Of a stretch of 22,590 bases of DNA, positions 8,000 to 16,347 are shown one piece after another (the stretch's first letter is position 1; every line of letters starts with the position of its first letter). This DNA comes from SKLM01 sp050049955 (GTDB lineage Bacteria > Chloroflexota > Anaerolineae > B4-G1), in contig JASFVG010000017.1 in NCBI GenBank assembly GCA_050049955.1, positions 1 through 22,590 on the forward strand, read 5' to 3'. The notes under the pieces were generated by a model that saw only the letters and a list, made by a program, of their open reading frames with translations, made no database searches and was not told the origin of the DNA. Position numbers and translations under genes: made by a program.

Positions 8000-8040
8000 C
8001 TAGCGGGTATTGCCAGGGGAACACGCTATACCCTTCGGCT

Positions 8041-8439
8041 CTACGCCTCGTAGTGCCGGATAGCCCAGATCGATACACCAGCCAGCGTGAGACCTGATGC
8101 AACCAAGCCGTAGATCAGGCATTCCGAGAACCAACCACTCCAATAGGGCCCAGGACCAAGCATCCTGGGAAGATGCCTCAAGACCCCTGCCAAGGCAAGA
8201 AACGAGCCTAGAGCGAGACATGCATAGTACCCGGCCTTCACGTTTCGCGCCGCCAGCACTGTGCACAGAGCTAGGACGAACGCAAAAACCCCACTAAGGA
8301 CCTGTGCAGATTGATTGGTAAGGCCAAAGTCCTCGGGAATACCGAACAGGAAATCGTCAATGAGGTGTGGAATGGCAAAGACGCTCAATAGCAGAGCGGC
8401 AAGGACTACAACATTGCTTCTTCGACAGCTCCTCTGCAT
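8041..8439 (-). CDS. Small four-helix membrane protein, function unknown
   Basis: 132 aa from ATG 8439: a basic start (MQRSCRRSN), helix VVVLAALLLSVFAIP, a short acidic loop (HLIDDFLFGIPEDFGLT), then three further helices and a charged end (IRHYEA). I do not recognise the family. The frame is open upstream to 8556, but that part is family A repeat sequence, so I start after it. No clear ribosome site precedes the ATG, which lowers certainty about the start. A family A copy ends 39 nt upstream. Confidence 0.65.
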   Translation of the reverse strand: MQRSCRRSNVVVLAALLLSVFAIPHLIDDFLFGIPEDFGLTNQSAQVLSGVFAFVLALCTVLAARNVKAGYYACLALGSFLALAGVLRHLPRMLGPGPYWSGWFSECLIYGLVASGLTLAGVSIWAIRHYEA

Positions 8440-8477
8440 TTCGAACTCAGTCTGGGCGCACGGGCAGGTGTTCGCCT

Positions 8478-8647
8478 GGCGGTAGGGGCTCATGCCGCGC
8501 GGACTCGCCATATAACGCCTGTCGAACCAGGCCCGGCGCCTCCCCCTCGCACTCACCGGATGGCGTGCGGTGCCTGCTGCGTGGCCTCCTGGCAGTTGCC
8601 ACGACCTGACTCGCGCCGGTTAGCAAACGACAGGTCCTACGAGACAC
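8478..8647 (-). repeat. Family A repeat, copy 6
   Basis: About 170 nt, the same length as copy 2. Minus strand: GTGTCTCGTAGGACCTGTCG (from 8647), TGCTAACCGGCGCGAGTC, CGTGGCAACTGCCAGGAG followed by GCCACG (8606-8583, CGTGGC pairs with GCCACG), CACCGCACGCCATCCGGTG, GGCGTTATATGGCGAGTCCG, and CCCTACCGCC at the 3' end (8480). The D5-like hairpin of other copies is rearranged here while both ends are kept. Confidence 0.65.
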
Positions 8648-8672
8648 CGTCTACTTGTTGGCTGTTCCCGTG

Positions 8673-9020
8673 TCATCCCCAGAAGCACCCATACTCGTCG
8701 GCATCGACAACATTCAAGAAGTCCGATAGGGAGTCTACTTCTGGCCGGGGCTCGTATCCGTGCCACTTCAGGTCACTTCGTTGCCAGTACACTTTCCATT
8801 TGTTCTGTGTTCTGAGGTAGGTCGTCTTCGCAATGGGCGTCTCAGTGATCTCTCCAGGCCGGTTCCACGCAGCTCTTCTTTCGAGTATCTCAATGCTCTG
8901 CCTATGGATGCGATAGTCGAGGTCGACTTCGCCGCGCAAGTGCTCCGGCGGACGCCTCTTCGCCATGAATGCATCCAGTGTAGTCTTGTGCTTCCTCAGT
9001 TCGTTCTCAGAGAACGCCAT
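8673..9020 (-). CDS. DUF3024 domain protein
   Basis: 115 aa. The start MAFSENELRKHK, the middle segment KTTYLRTQNKWKVYWQRSDL and the end DADEYGCFWG are hallmarks of the DUF3024 family of small cytosolic proteins of unknown function. Length and both ends agree with the family, so the gene looks intact. GGAGG lies about 7 nt before the ATG. It is preceded by the family B promoter P2 (9241-9270) and followed by a family A copy. Confidence 0.88.
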   Translation of the reverse strand: MAFSENELRKHKTTLDAFMAKRRPPEHLRGEVDLDYRIHRQSIEILERRAAWNRPGEITETPIAKTTYLRTQNKWKVYWQRSDLKWHGYEPRPEVDSLSDFLNVVDADEYGCFWG

Positions 9021-9240
9021 GTCTGTCCCTCCGCGTCACGGGGTGCTGAGTGAGCCGCCCGGGGGAGGCCGCGTGCGACTCGACAGAATGCAGGTTCTTT
9101 CCTTGGCATCGGAGCGGCTTCAGCGTTGGCGACTTGGTTCGCGACTGCTAGCGAAGGTGGAGCACCTACGTGCTGGGCTAGCCTATTCGCATTGCGCTGG
9201 TGCTGGTGGGGCCTCCGAGTGCGACCCGTCACTACCAACA

Positions 9241-9270
9241 AGTGTACGCCAAGCGGGTGTCCATTGTCAA
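9241..9270 (-). promoter_or_regulatory. Outward promoter of family B (copy P2), TTGACA-N18-TACACT
   Basis: Minus strand TTGACA (9270-9265), 18 nt, TACACT (9246-9241). The preceding bases (CCCAAGACGATACCG and GCGACGTGATGG) match the end of family B at 13044-13075. The zinc-ribbon frame itself is not present. It points at the DUF3024 gene 221 bp away. Confidence 0.7.
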
Positions 9271-9354
9271 GCCCCATCACGTCGCTCGGTATCGTCTTGG
9301 GCAGCGTGTTGTCTGGTCCCACTCCTCCTGCGGCAAGCGCGACTTGCAGCACGC

Positions 9355-10737
9355 CTAGATTCTTTCCATCAGGTAGAGGGTTCGGGCTGACTCATTGATG
9401 ATTACAGAATCTTCAATCTGATAGTGGTAGGAGAATGCCTCCTCAAGCCCTCGCCGGGAGTAATCGACGAAGATATCCTCGCGGGAGGCTAACAGCTTGC
9501 GGGTTTGCGGGTCATCCTTGGGGACGAATTCGATGACCAACCAATGCCCCAGGTCTGCCAAGAAGCACGCGATCTGTTCAAGCGGAAGGTTGTTCGCTAT
9601 CGCCAAATGATGTACCAAGGCCAGTGCCAACACCATATCCGCAGAGGCTCGCTTGAGCAAGGAAAGCCGCTCTCGGTTGTGCCAGCCAAGACATGGACTG
9701 GGGTTTGTCAGATCGAGAAGAAGAGGGAGCAAGTACTGCTCCTTGTCTGCAACACACTGTCGATAATTGAGTTCAACTACTCCAGGGTCGACATCAAACG
9801 CCACGGTATGGATCATCCGTTGACTGGCGAGACGGCCAAAGACCCCCGTGTTGGCTCCCAAGTCCCAGACTGTTTGAGGGCGAACTCGCTCCAAGTAGTC
9901 CGATACGATCCGTTTCTTGTGCCTGATGGAGGCGTCGGCATAGCTATGAGTCGACTCGTAATCTGCCCAGACCGTCCCTTCGGGATTCCAATCTAGCTGT
10001 CTGATGATTGATTCCAAACTACCTAGGATCCCCAAGATGCCGGTCTTCCTGATTACTTGGCGGGATGAAGACAAGTCGACTTCTCGACCAGCATATCGTT
10101 TCTGGGCAACAGCGTGTAAGTGGAGGTGGGTCAGTAGAGGGAATCTCAGACGCGTACGAAGAGGCAGTAGCTTGCTGGCAAGGCCTAGGGGAACACCGTC
10201 GATATAGATTCTGAGCAGTTGGCCCAAGCGAGCGTCGCGATAAGCCATCAACGCTAGTGGAGCCAAGAAGTGCTGACAGAACTGACGGTATGCGACCCAG
10301 GGCTGACCATCTTCCCACGTCTCAAAGGAAAGGGTATCCATCAGGACCGGTTCTCCCCGCCAGAATTGAATGTTGTAGGCGCTGCTGTCCTTCATAGACA
10401 TTCCGTACGCCAGAGCGCGTTTCTGAATAGCCAGCGTGGCCAGTGCCGCATCTTTCAGTTGACCGAAGCTCCACTCGTAGGGATAGGAGATGAAGGGGAT
10501 TCTTTCGGGACGGATCACCCGAAAGGCACTCCCTGGCTCATGAGGTGCAGCATCCACTTCTACGTGAGGAACCAGCAGACCATCGTCCACCAGACTCTGG
10601 TACAATCCCGACTTCATCAGGAAGGCGTAGTCATCTTTGCCGCTCCGGTTGATTTGCCGATAGAGGACACCTTCCCGCCAGAACAAGAAGCCAGCTGGGT
10701 CTCGAAAAGACCCCGCTTCTCGCCTATTTGGCCTCAT
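9355..10737 (-). CDS. NoeA-like class I SAM-dependent methyltransferase
   Basis: 460 aa. The N-terminal half is the NoeA-type region: GSFRDPAGFLF, LYRQINRSGKDDYAFLMKSG, ISYPYEWSFGQLKDAAL, DSSAYNIQFWRGEPVLMDT. The C-terminal half is a Rossmann methyltransferase: VWDLGANTGVFG at about 290 (SAM motif I), TVAFDVDPG as the acidic second motif, and DMVLALALVHHLAI. The N-terminal region has a kinase-like look, as in related proteins tied to nodulation factor or surface glycan modification. ATG 10737 overlaps the end of the upstream gene by 14 nt, so translation is probably coupled. Substrate unknown; a surface polymer is my inference from the partner genes. Confidence 0.85.
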   Translation of the reverse strand: MRPNRREAGSFRDPAGFLFWREGVLYRQINRSGKDDYAFLMKSGLYQSLVDDGLLVPHVEVDAAPHEPGSAFRVIRPERIPFISYPYEWSFGQLKDAALATLAIQKRALAYGMSMKDSSAYNIQFWRGEPVLMDTLSFETWEDGQPWVAYRQFCQHFLAPLALMAYRDARLGQLLRIYIDGVPLGLASKLLPLRTRLRFPLLTHLHLHAVAQKRYAGREVDLSSSRQVIRKTGILGILGSLESIIRQLDWNPEGTVWADYESTHSYADASIRHKKRIVSDYLERVRPQTVWDLGANTGVFGRLASQRMIHTVAFDVDPGVVELNYRQCVADKEQYLLPLLLDLTNPSPCLGWHNRERLSLLKRASADMVLALALVHHLAIANNLPLEQIACFLADLGHWLVIEFVPKDDPQTRKLLASREDIFVDYSRRGLEEAFSYHYQIEDSVIINESARTLYLMERI

Positions 10738-10939
10738 CTTCCTTCTCTTCTTGTTGACGGATAACGAGGTCGCGCACACCATCTCTTATCTTCCTCCAGT
10801 GGGATCGCAACACAAGTAGCCCGCCCAGGAGAGCTGCCAAGATCAATTGGAGAACGAAACTTCCAGAACCGGGGTCAAGATATGGTTGGTTCTCTGGTAA
10901 GACTGACAACATTGAACTTGCTAAGAGCGAGCCATTCAT
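10724..10939 (-). CDS. Small single-helix membrane protein
   Basis: 71 aa with a short polar head, PYLDPGSGSFVLQLILAALL as a conserved proline-glycine turn leading into one membrane helix, and a basic then acidic tail (HWRKIRDGVRDLV, EEKEDEAK). Small proteins with a DPGSGS turn before one helix recur next to glycan-modifying and alkaline-phosphatase-fold genes. GGAGGG lies about 8 nt before the ATG. Its end overlaps the methyltransferase start, so it is the middle gene of a three-gene operon. Confidence 0.8.
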   Translation of the reverse strand: MNGSLLASSMLSVLPENQPYLDPGSGSFVLQLILAALLGGLLVLRSHWRKIRDGVRDLVIRQQEEKEDEAK

Positions 10940-11031
10940 CGGTTCTTCCCTCCTGCAGGTGTTTCTGCCTCAGACCGTGAATAGAAGAGTGCAAAGCTAA
11001 CGCACATATGCACGCACTTCCGTTCTCTTGG

Positions 11032-12720
11032 CTAGTAAGGGGGGTGCGGCAAGCATATGCCGAAATGAGCACAAGCGTCCACGAATTCTGGCTTCTCATT
11101 TCTGCCTGTCGAGAGGGGATCTTCGTGGAAGAAGACCTTATCTGAAAGCAGAGGATACCGTGTTCCAAACCAGTGGTTGAAGACGAGCCTGAACGTGTTT
11201 ACCGGTGTCATAGTGGGGTAGAAACCATCGTAAGACTGGTCCGAGAAGTAGAACGCGTTGAGAATGGCAGAGCGGACCTTCACTCCCTGGGTAGTGGGGG
11301 CATCGCGATCTAGGAACTTCTCGTCTCCGTGATCTGACTGCAAGACAATAACGACGGGCTTCCTAGAACTGTCCAAGATCGCATCGATTGTATCCAACAC
11401 CACTTGGTTCAGGTAGTCAATCTGATAAGTGTAGTACTCGATGTAGTTCTCTGGTCTCACTTCATACCAGTACAGATTCAGATTCCCATGATAGCTTAGT
11501 TCTTCTCCATCTGGCCCATACAAGAATGGAATATGTGGTGAGTAGATATGCGCAAACAGGAAGTAGTGCCCGTCCTTCGACGCATAGTCGGGCAAGTGCG
11601 TCAGGGCATAACTAATCCGCCTTCTCCGCAGCGAGAGTGCTTGGTTGACGGCAGATCTGACCACGTTGCCCTGCATGTCGGGACCGGCATCCGGAGAGCG
11701 ATCACCGTAGAGAAGAAGGCCCAGGGTTGTTCGCAAGAAGAATCGCTCGAAGGCGTTTAGGGCGCCTCTTTCCTCAGAACTTGTCGTTGCCGGGGTACGA
11801 AAAATGTCGGCATCTTGGTTGTTGGTATCTCCGGTTCCAGAATCAAAGACTACTCTTCGATACCCGTGTTCATGCAAGAAATCGCCTACGTAATTGGTCA
11901 GAAGGTTGTGATTGGCTTTGTTGAATGTACCATCCGGGAATTCATGAAAGTACATCAGGTTCAAGGAAGTATTCAATGAATAGTCGGTGTTCAGGTAGTT
12001 TGAGTGGCTGGACGAGACAACGTAGAACCCACGTCGCTCCAGGGCGTCGATGAACGGAGAATTATCGTAGCCGTACAGTTCTGCTAGATAATCGGATCTC
12101 ACGTATCCATCCAGAATAACGTAGTAGATGTCTGGCAACTCGGATGACGGCGGTTCGCGCAATGAGGCTTCGGCTTCCGTCTCGCCGCGCAGTTGCGCAA
12201 GCTGTTCTTCCTCAGGCTGACTAAGTTCGGTGTTCACATCGCCGGCTCGGATGACCGTGGACAGAGACAGGGCCAACAGTATCCCGCATATGAGATTCAG
12301 GGATCGAGTGACTTTGTCCGGCAATCCGCATCGTACAACAGGAAAGGACAGGAAAAGGAAAATGATCAGCCAAGTCCATGCTAGCACAGAGACACTGAAG
12401 CCAAGGCCTCTGTGATGGAGCTGTTCTTCTAGGGCATTGGCGATATGACCAAACGAATAGAACAGGCACGAGAGCAGCGAATTCAGAACTCCGGCTTTCT
12501 CCCAGTCTCCCAAGACAACACGGAAACCAAGCAGAAGGGACGAAAAGATCCCAATCGATAGAGCCATAGACCGGACAGTATCGCTGACCGGGATATGCGC
12601 GAGGTTTCGCCCATACACATAGAGAATAGGGTAGACGCTTAGCAGGATTGAGTGAAACGGAAAGTCCAGTATCGCAACTCTCGATCTGGTGTCTCTCGTA
12701 TCGTCTTCCGCATGAGGCAT
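11032..12720 (-). CDS. Membrane-anchored sulfatase-like (alkaline phosphatase superfamily) enzyme
   Basis: 562 aa from ATG 12720. Four to five N-terminal helices are followed by a soluble domain of the sulfatase/phosphoglycerol transferase fold: PDIYYVILDGYVRSDYLAEL near 204, a nucleophile region NYLNTDYSLNTSLN, and QSDHGDEKF at 461-469 as metal-binding end. The Cys of true sulfatases (CxPSR) is absent, so the nucleophile is probably Thr or Ser and the enzyme a phosphatase or head-group transferase on the outer face of the membrane. GGGGGA lies about 8 nt before the ATG; an upstream ATG at 12852 gives an unlikely basic extension. First gene of the operon behind promoter P3. Confidence 0.85.
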   Translation of the reverse strand: MPHAEDDTRDTRSRVAILDFPFHSILLSVYPILYVYGRNLAHIPVSDTVRSMALSIGIFSSLLLGFRVVLGDWEKAGVLNSLLSCLFYSFGHIANALEEQLHHRGLGFSVSVLAWTWLIIFLFLSFPVVRCGLPDKVTRSLNLICGILLALSLSTVIRAGDVNTELSQPEEEQLAQLRGETEAEASLREPPSSELPDIYYVILDGYVRSDYLAELYGYDNSPFIDALERRGFYVVSSSHSNYLNTDYSLNTSLNLMYFHEFPDGTFNKANHNLLTNYVGDFLHEHGYRRVVFDSGTGDTNNQDADIFRTPATTSSEERGALNAFERFFLRTTLGLLLYGDRSPDAGPDMQGNVVRSAVNQALSLRRRRISYALTHLPDYASKDGHYFLFAHIYSPHIPFLYGPDGEELSYHGNLNLYWYEVRPENYIEYYTYQIDYLNQVVLDTIDAILDSSRKPVVIVLQSDHGDEKFLDRDAPTTQGVKVRSAILNAFYFSDQSYDGFYPTMTPVNTFRLVFNHWFGTRYPLLSDKVFFHEDPLSTGRNEKPEFVDACAHFGICLPHPPY

Positions 12721-13013
12721 TCCGATGGTCCCCCGGTATGGCCCACAGCCAATCAAGCAGGACTTGCACGTTGATGCTGGAGCTGCTCGTCGCTCCCTGG
12801 ACGGAGACAGCCTAGCGCCGCCTGTCGCCGACTGCAGAACACTCTGACGCAAGTGGAAACGGCTCGGCTACGACAACCGTGCACCAGTGCTTGGGCCAGA
12901 ACCCAATCGCGTGATTTGGCGCAGATCAGTACCGACGGCGAAGGTCCCGGAGTCTCGTTGAGGCACTGCGGCGCTCCTGCTCGACGTCGAGGTGCAATCC
13001 GTCGCTACTTGGC

Positions 13014-13043
13014 AGTATACGTCAGGTCGCTCGCCCGTGTCAA
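13014..13043 (-). promoter_or_regulatory. Outward promoter of family B (copy P3), TTGACA-N18-TATACT
   Basis: Minus strand TTGACA (13043-13038), spacer CGGGCGAGCGACCTGACG, TATACT (13019-13014). It begins 6 nt after the stop of the 63-aa gene and is positioned to transcribe the sulfatase-small protein-methyltransferase operon, leaving a leader of about 290 nt. Confidence 0.75.
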
Positions 13044-13049
13044 GCACCG

Positions 13050-13241
13050 TCACGTCGGACGGTATCGTCTGGGGCAGTCCTTGCCCTGTCCGCGCTTGTG
13101 GCGGTAGAAGCACGTGACGGTTCCGTCCATGCGAGTCACGTGGCGCTTCTGGACCTGTGCGCCGCAATATGGGTAGGTACCTGTGGCGGGCGCATCGGGG
13201 GAGGCGGCAACCAGTTTGCCTTCGACGTTGGCTTCTTGCAT
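13050..13241 (-). CDS. 63-aa zinc-ribbon-like micro-protein of family B, copy 1
   Basis: MQEANVEGKLVAASPDAP is followed by TYPYCGAQVQKRHVTRMDG, then CFYRHKRGQGKDCPRRYRP. It has the same 63-codon length as the copy at 17615, with 44 of 63 residues identical. In the VTRMDG codons the copies differ only at third positions, which argues for past selection on the protein. The usual first Cys of CPxCG is Tyr here, so metal binding may be impaired. The protein is small and basic, and a nucleic-acid role is possible but unproven. There is no strong ribosome site before the ATG; an AGGAGG lies about 45 nt upstream. Confidence 0.6.
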   Translation of the reverse strand: MQEANVEGKLVAASPDAPATGTYPYCGAQVQKRHVTRMDGTVTCFYRHKRGQGKDCPRRYRPT

Positions 13242-13302
13242 TGAAGGCTTGTTCCTGAGCAAGGATGCTGGTGGTGGCGCGTGGCCTCCTGACAACTGCC
13301 CT

Positions 13303-13331
13303 ATTGTATCATATCCAGTGCTCGTTGTCTG
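13303..13331 (-). promoter_or_regulatory. Internal promoter of family B, CAGACA-N17-TACAAT
   Basis: Minus strand CAGACA (13331-13326), 17 nt, TACAAT (13308-13303), 60 bp before the 63-aa gene. The same arrangement is kept at 17868-17896 and, without the gene, at 1568-1596. Confidence 0.6.
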
Positions 13332-14035
13332 TAGCCAGGGTTGGACAGTTTCTGTGGCGCGAGTCGGATGTCTTGTGTGGCGTATGTTTGATATCTCTTG
13401 TGGCGTGGTTCTGTGTGACACGGTTTGTGGTGGCGAAGCGTGTGTCGAACAAGTATGGAGGTTCACGAAGTGCTTGGAAGGCTGGAAAAAAACCGACCAG
13501 CTGGTGGCGAGGGTTCTCCTTCTACTACCTCTTGCCCCCCCGCTCACCACCTTCCAGGGATCGCGTCTGGCTCTACCTTCAGCAAGCCCTTGTGCGGTCG
13601 CACTTCGGGCTGGGCTGGTGAGGGTGGTGAGAGTTGTGAGCCTTACTGACCGCCTGTGGAGCGGTGGAAAGAACACATGCTTTCCTTCGGGGTCCGTATG
13701 CGGGCCAGCAAGGGTCATAAGGTGATCGCGTGCCCACGCGCATGCACGCGCGCACAGTCTGCCGACGAAGTGTCTGTGTATTTGCACTTGGCAGCCATCC
13801 CGTTGGTCCCACCACTGCGTAGGTTCGCGCCAGGTCAACGACTGCTTGGACGGCAACCAAGGCCGACTTCCGGCCGCGGTTGTTGTGCGCGCGCAAGACA
13901 GCCCCGGTCGACGGGCAGCCTCCCGGCAGGTGCCACTGACGTGCGCTGGCGGCTGGCGGATTCCGGCATTCGGAACGCGCCAGCCTAGGGCTCACGCGCT
14001 AGCGCTGTAGGTCACTGGTTGTCACCGCAAGGGCA

Positions 14036-14803
14036 TCACGGTTCAAATGGCCCATAGCCTGCAGCTCGATGCAGCTCGGCCACGAGTCTATGGCCTTCTT
14101 CGGTGAAGTGGATGCCATCACTCTGCAAGAGCCTGCCCTCAACAGGTTCATCTCCGCCGGGGCCATTCAGCGCATGGTAGGTGTAGGCCACTGTGATGCC
14201 GCGCGCTTCGGCGGACTCCACCATATGCGCCCTCCATTCCTCATAGCAGGGTTCCCGCAAAGTGTCGAACCATCCCTTGTATTTCCACGACCTCACGACT
14301 GGGATATCTGTCTCAGCCACCAGTACGTGAGTGTCTTGCACATTGGTCAGCGAAAGTATCTCATCGAAAACCGCATCGAAGTCTGTCTTGAGGTTTGCTG
14401 TCTCTTCTCGGATGCAATCGAGGTTGTCCTCGCCGCCACACTCTTCCCTGCCGTATAGCTCCAGTTCCTTCCACAGGTCGTTCCATCCCGTCCAGATTGT
14501 GACGACCTCGGCCTCGCGGATTGCGTCTCGAAGCTCCTCGCTCTCGCGTAGACGGTCGAGCAGCACCGTTGTGGATCGCCCGCTGCGCGAGAAGTTGTGG
14601 ATCTCAACCTGGACGCCCAGGTCCTGCTCGATCAACTCGGCGTAGTAGTCGACGTACGATTTCTCCACGCCCCACCCAGCGGGGATGGAGCTTCCCAGGG
14701 CGACGTAGTCGAAGGCCCGGTCTGTGCATCCCGCGACGAGTGTGCCCATCAGCAGAATCGCCAAGGTCAGAATCAAGAGTCTTGCTGCTTGCTTGTGGCC
14801 CAT
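14036..14803 (-). CDS. SGNH/GDSL-type hydrolase, lipoprotein
   Basis: 255 aa. The signal peptide ends in a lipobox LVAGC (Cys26), so the protein should be lipid-anchored outside the cytoplasmic membrane. The SGNH blocks follow: YVALGSSIPAGWG (catalytic Ser in GSS near 38-39, replacing the usual GDS), NFSRSGRST (block II Gly), WTGWNDLW (Asn108), and QSDGIHFTEEGH (Asp229, His232). The family hydrolyses esters of lipids or acetylated polysaccharides; the substrate cannot be told. AAGGAGG lies 6 nt before the ATG. The gene stands alone and its own promoter is not obvious. Confidence 0.88.
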   Translation of the reverse strand: MGHKQAARLLILTLAILLMGTLVAGCTDRAFDYVALGSSIPAGWGVEKSYVDYYAELIEQDLGVQVEIHNFSRSGRSTTVLLDRLRESEELRDAIREAEVVTIWTGWNDLWKELELYGREECGGEDNLDCIREETANLKTDFDAVFDEILSLTNVQDTHVLVAETDIPVVRSWKYKGWFDTLREPCYEEWRAHMVESAEARGITVAYTYHALNGPGGDEPVEGRLLQSDGIHFTEEGHRLVAELHRAAGYGPFEP

Positions 14804-14984
14804 CGCAACCTCCTTGCGCTAGTGTGATGTATCCCCGATTTCGCTGACCGCCAATCGGGCAAGGCGTGTGCGCTCAACATAGACGGACGAGCGTCGCTCC
14901 ACACGCGCGACGCCGAACAGGGCGCGTGATCGAGGGGATGTGCACCGTGCCGATACCGGCTCCGCCCCCAGGACCCGGGTAGTC

Positions 14985-15030
14985 TGGACCAATCAACACC
15001 CCGCGCGCGGATGCTGGCGTGCGGTCTGGA
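14985..15030 (-). repeat. Family A repeat, copy 7 (3' hairpin only)
   Basis: Minus strand ACCGCACGCCAGCATCCGCG (from about 15026) followed by CGCGGGGTGTTGATTGG. The stem is kept but the CTGTGCGG side is altered. The upstream half of family A is not recognisable. It lies about 180 nt before the SGNH gene. Confidence 0.5.
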
Positions 15031-15614
15031 GGCTGCGCAAATCCGCCGGCAGCCCCACCCATGGAGCCGCAGCCGGGCCTGCACCGTCCGCGACGAACCG
15101 GGCCCCGAATCGAGGCCGGCTGACGGTAGTTCGCCGACCGCGATCGGCCCCTTGGTTTCCCAGACAACGCTCGCGCTTAGGCCGAGACAGGCGACACGCG
15201 GTCGAACTACAGGGCCGCCTGCCCGAGCTGCCGGCGAGGCGGAACAACGTGGCCTCATCCCCGAAGGGCCCGGCGACGTCGACTGGGGGCTCGGTGCCAC
15301 GGGCCCTCCTCTGCTCCAATCGCCACCAGCAGGCCTAAACAGCCCCCCCCGGGGGTCACGGCCCTCATATGGGCGCCGGTGAGCAAGCCACCGTCGAGAC
15401 GTGCTGCCGTCGCCCTCTGCTCGGCAGCGCCCACCTTGCGTCAGGGCCAATTCGCGGACCGTGCGATCTCACACCGGGAAAGCCGATGGAACGTCGATTC
15501 TAGTGCTGACTACGTTGACTGCGGTCCTACGGCTGGCGGCGAGTGGGGCGGGGATCTGGTTGTCGGACCGTGCCAGTTGCGGTCGATGCCGGGTGTGATC
15601 TGGTGCTGATCGAT

Positions 15615-15765
15615 AGGATACGCCCAGCCGCTCATCCCTGTCACGACGGTCGGGTCGGCGTCGCCTGAGGCAGTGTCTGTTATGTCCGCGTTTGTGGCGG
15701 TAGAAGCACGGGTCGCCGCTGTCCATCCGTGTGACGCGCGCGTGTGGGCTTCCCCACGCCGGGCA
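15615..15765 (-). pseudogene. Family B relic: zinc-ribbon frame and weakened outward promoter
   Basis: One frame reads RVTRMDSGDPCFYRHKRG then HNRHCLRRRRP, matching the second half of the 63-aa protein, while its N-terminal half is out of frame. The outward promoter follows as GTGACA (15644-15639), 18 nt, TATCCT (15620-15615): spacing kept, both boxes weakened. No gene follows closely, so this copy appears inactive. Confidence 0.6.
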
Positions 15766-15894
15766 CGGCCAGCTGCGAGGCCCCCGCAGACTTTGGTGTC
15801 TCCGCTCTTGACTTCCGGGAGGCGACGGCCCTCGAGGTACTCGAGCAAGCCGTCCCGTCCCTGGGTAGTGAGGTTCACCCCGCCTTCTTCACGT

Positions 15895-16347
15895 TCAATT
15901 CGGTGCTTGAGACAGTGTAATGCGCATACCATCTGGATGTTGGATGCGGGCGTTGAAACCACCCCATGGGGTCTCGACGGGCGGGTGGACTAGAGTCGCT
16001 CCATGCTCGACCGGCTGCTCCAATGCCGCATCTAGGTCGGGCACCGGCAGCGCAAGATGAATCTGTCCACTGATATGATGGCCGACTTCGATTTGGTCTA
16101 TCGTTTGAGCCTGCCTTTCGTCAAAGACCTCAAGAGTGGTTTTGCCCATATCGAGGACCAATGCCCGACCTCGGCCCTCTGACCAGATGTGAGACGGTTC
16201 CAGGCCAAGTCCATAACGACAGAAGCTCTCCAGTCGTTCATAGGGGTCAGTTGCCAGTGCGACCCGCAATTCGAGAACGGAGCGATCGCAGCTAGGCTCT
16301 GACCTAGACGGTCTCCACCTCCTTCCGGGATTGACTTCCAGCGACAT
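15895..16347 (-). CDS. VOC (glyoxalase/bleomycin resistance) superfamily protein
   Basis: The family core begins at about residue 24 with VLELRVALATDPYERLESFC, then RYGLGLEPSHIW, RALVLDMGKTTLEVFDE, IHLALPVPDLDAALEQ and ATLVHPPVETPWGGFNARI with QHPDGMRITL at the end. This is one beta-alpha-beta-beta-beta pair of the VOC fold, usual length about 120-125. Members are metal-dependent lyases, dioxygenases or binding proteins; no function can be chosen here. The start is unsure: ATG 16347 lacks a ribosome site and adds about 23 unrelated residues, and no ATG or GTG lies just before VLEL. The N-terminus may be damaged. Confidence 0.75.
   Translation of the reverse strand: MSLEVNPGRRWRPSRSEPSCDRSVLELRVALATDPYERLESFCRYGLGLEPSHIWSEGRGRALVLDMGKTTLEVFDERQAQTIDQIEVGHHISGQIHLALPVPDLDAALEQPVEHGATLVHPPVETPWGGFNARIQHPDGMRITLSQAPN

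Larger units (their letters stand above)
13014..13930 (-). repeat. Family B repeat, long copy B1
   Basis: This stretch aligns along most of its length with 17579-18420. Shared blocks on the plus strand include CAACGACTGCTTGGACGGC near 13838, GAGGGTGGTGAGAGTTGTGAG near 13620 in diverged form, GTGCTTGGAAGGCTGG near 13473, the promoter at 13303-13331, the 63-aa gene and the terminal promoter. Apart from the 63-aa gene I see no clear reading frame, no transposase and no terminal inverted repeats. It fills the gap between the SGNH gene and the sulfatase operon. Confidence 0.65.
14804..15894. other. Long gene-free, GC-rich stretch
   Basis: Nearly 1.1 kb between the VOC gene and the SGNH gene. It holds a family A hairpin (14985-15030) and a decayed family B tail (15615-15765). 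The rest is very GC-rich with many overlapping open frames on both strands of low complexity, none with a family signature or ribosome site. I see no gene. Confidence 0.5.

Noticed and set aside
13242..13856. Long minus-strand open frame upstream of and in frame with the 63-aa gene
   Set aside because: The extension beyond the 63-aa part is low-complexity. The promoter at 13303-13331 lies inside it, and the other copy (17615) has a one-base difference just upstream of the ATG that breaks the frame.
14773..15450. Several 100-220 codon open frames on both strands in the GC-rich gap
   Set aside because: High GC removes stop codons by chance; the frames are Arg/Pro/Gly-rich, overlap each other and lack starts with ribosome sites.
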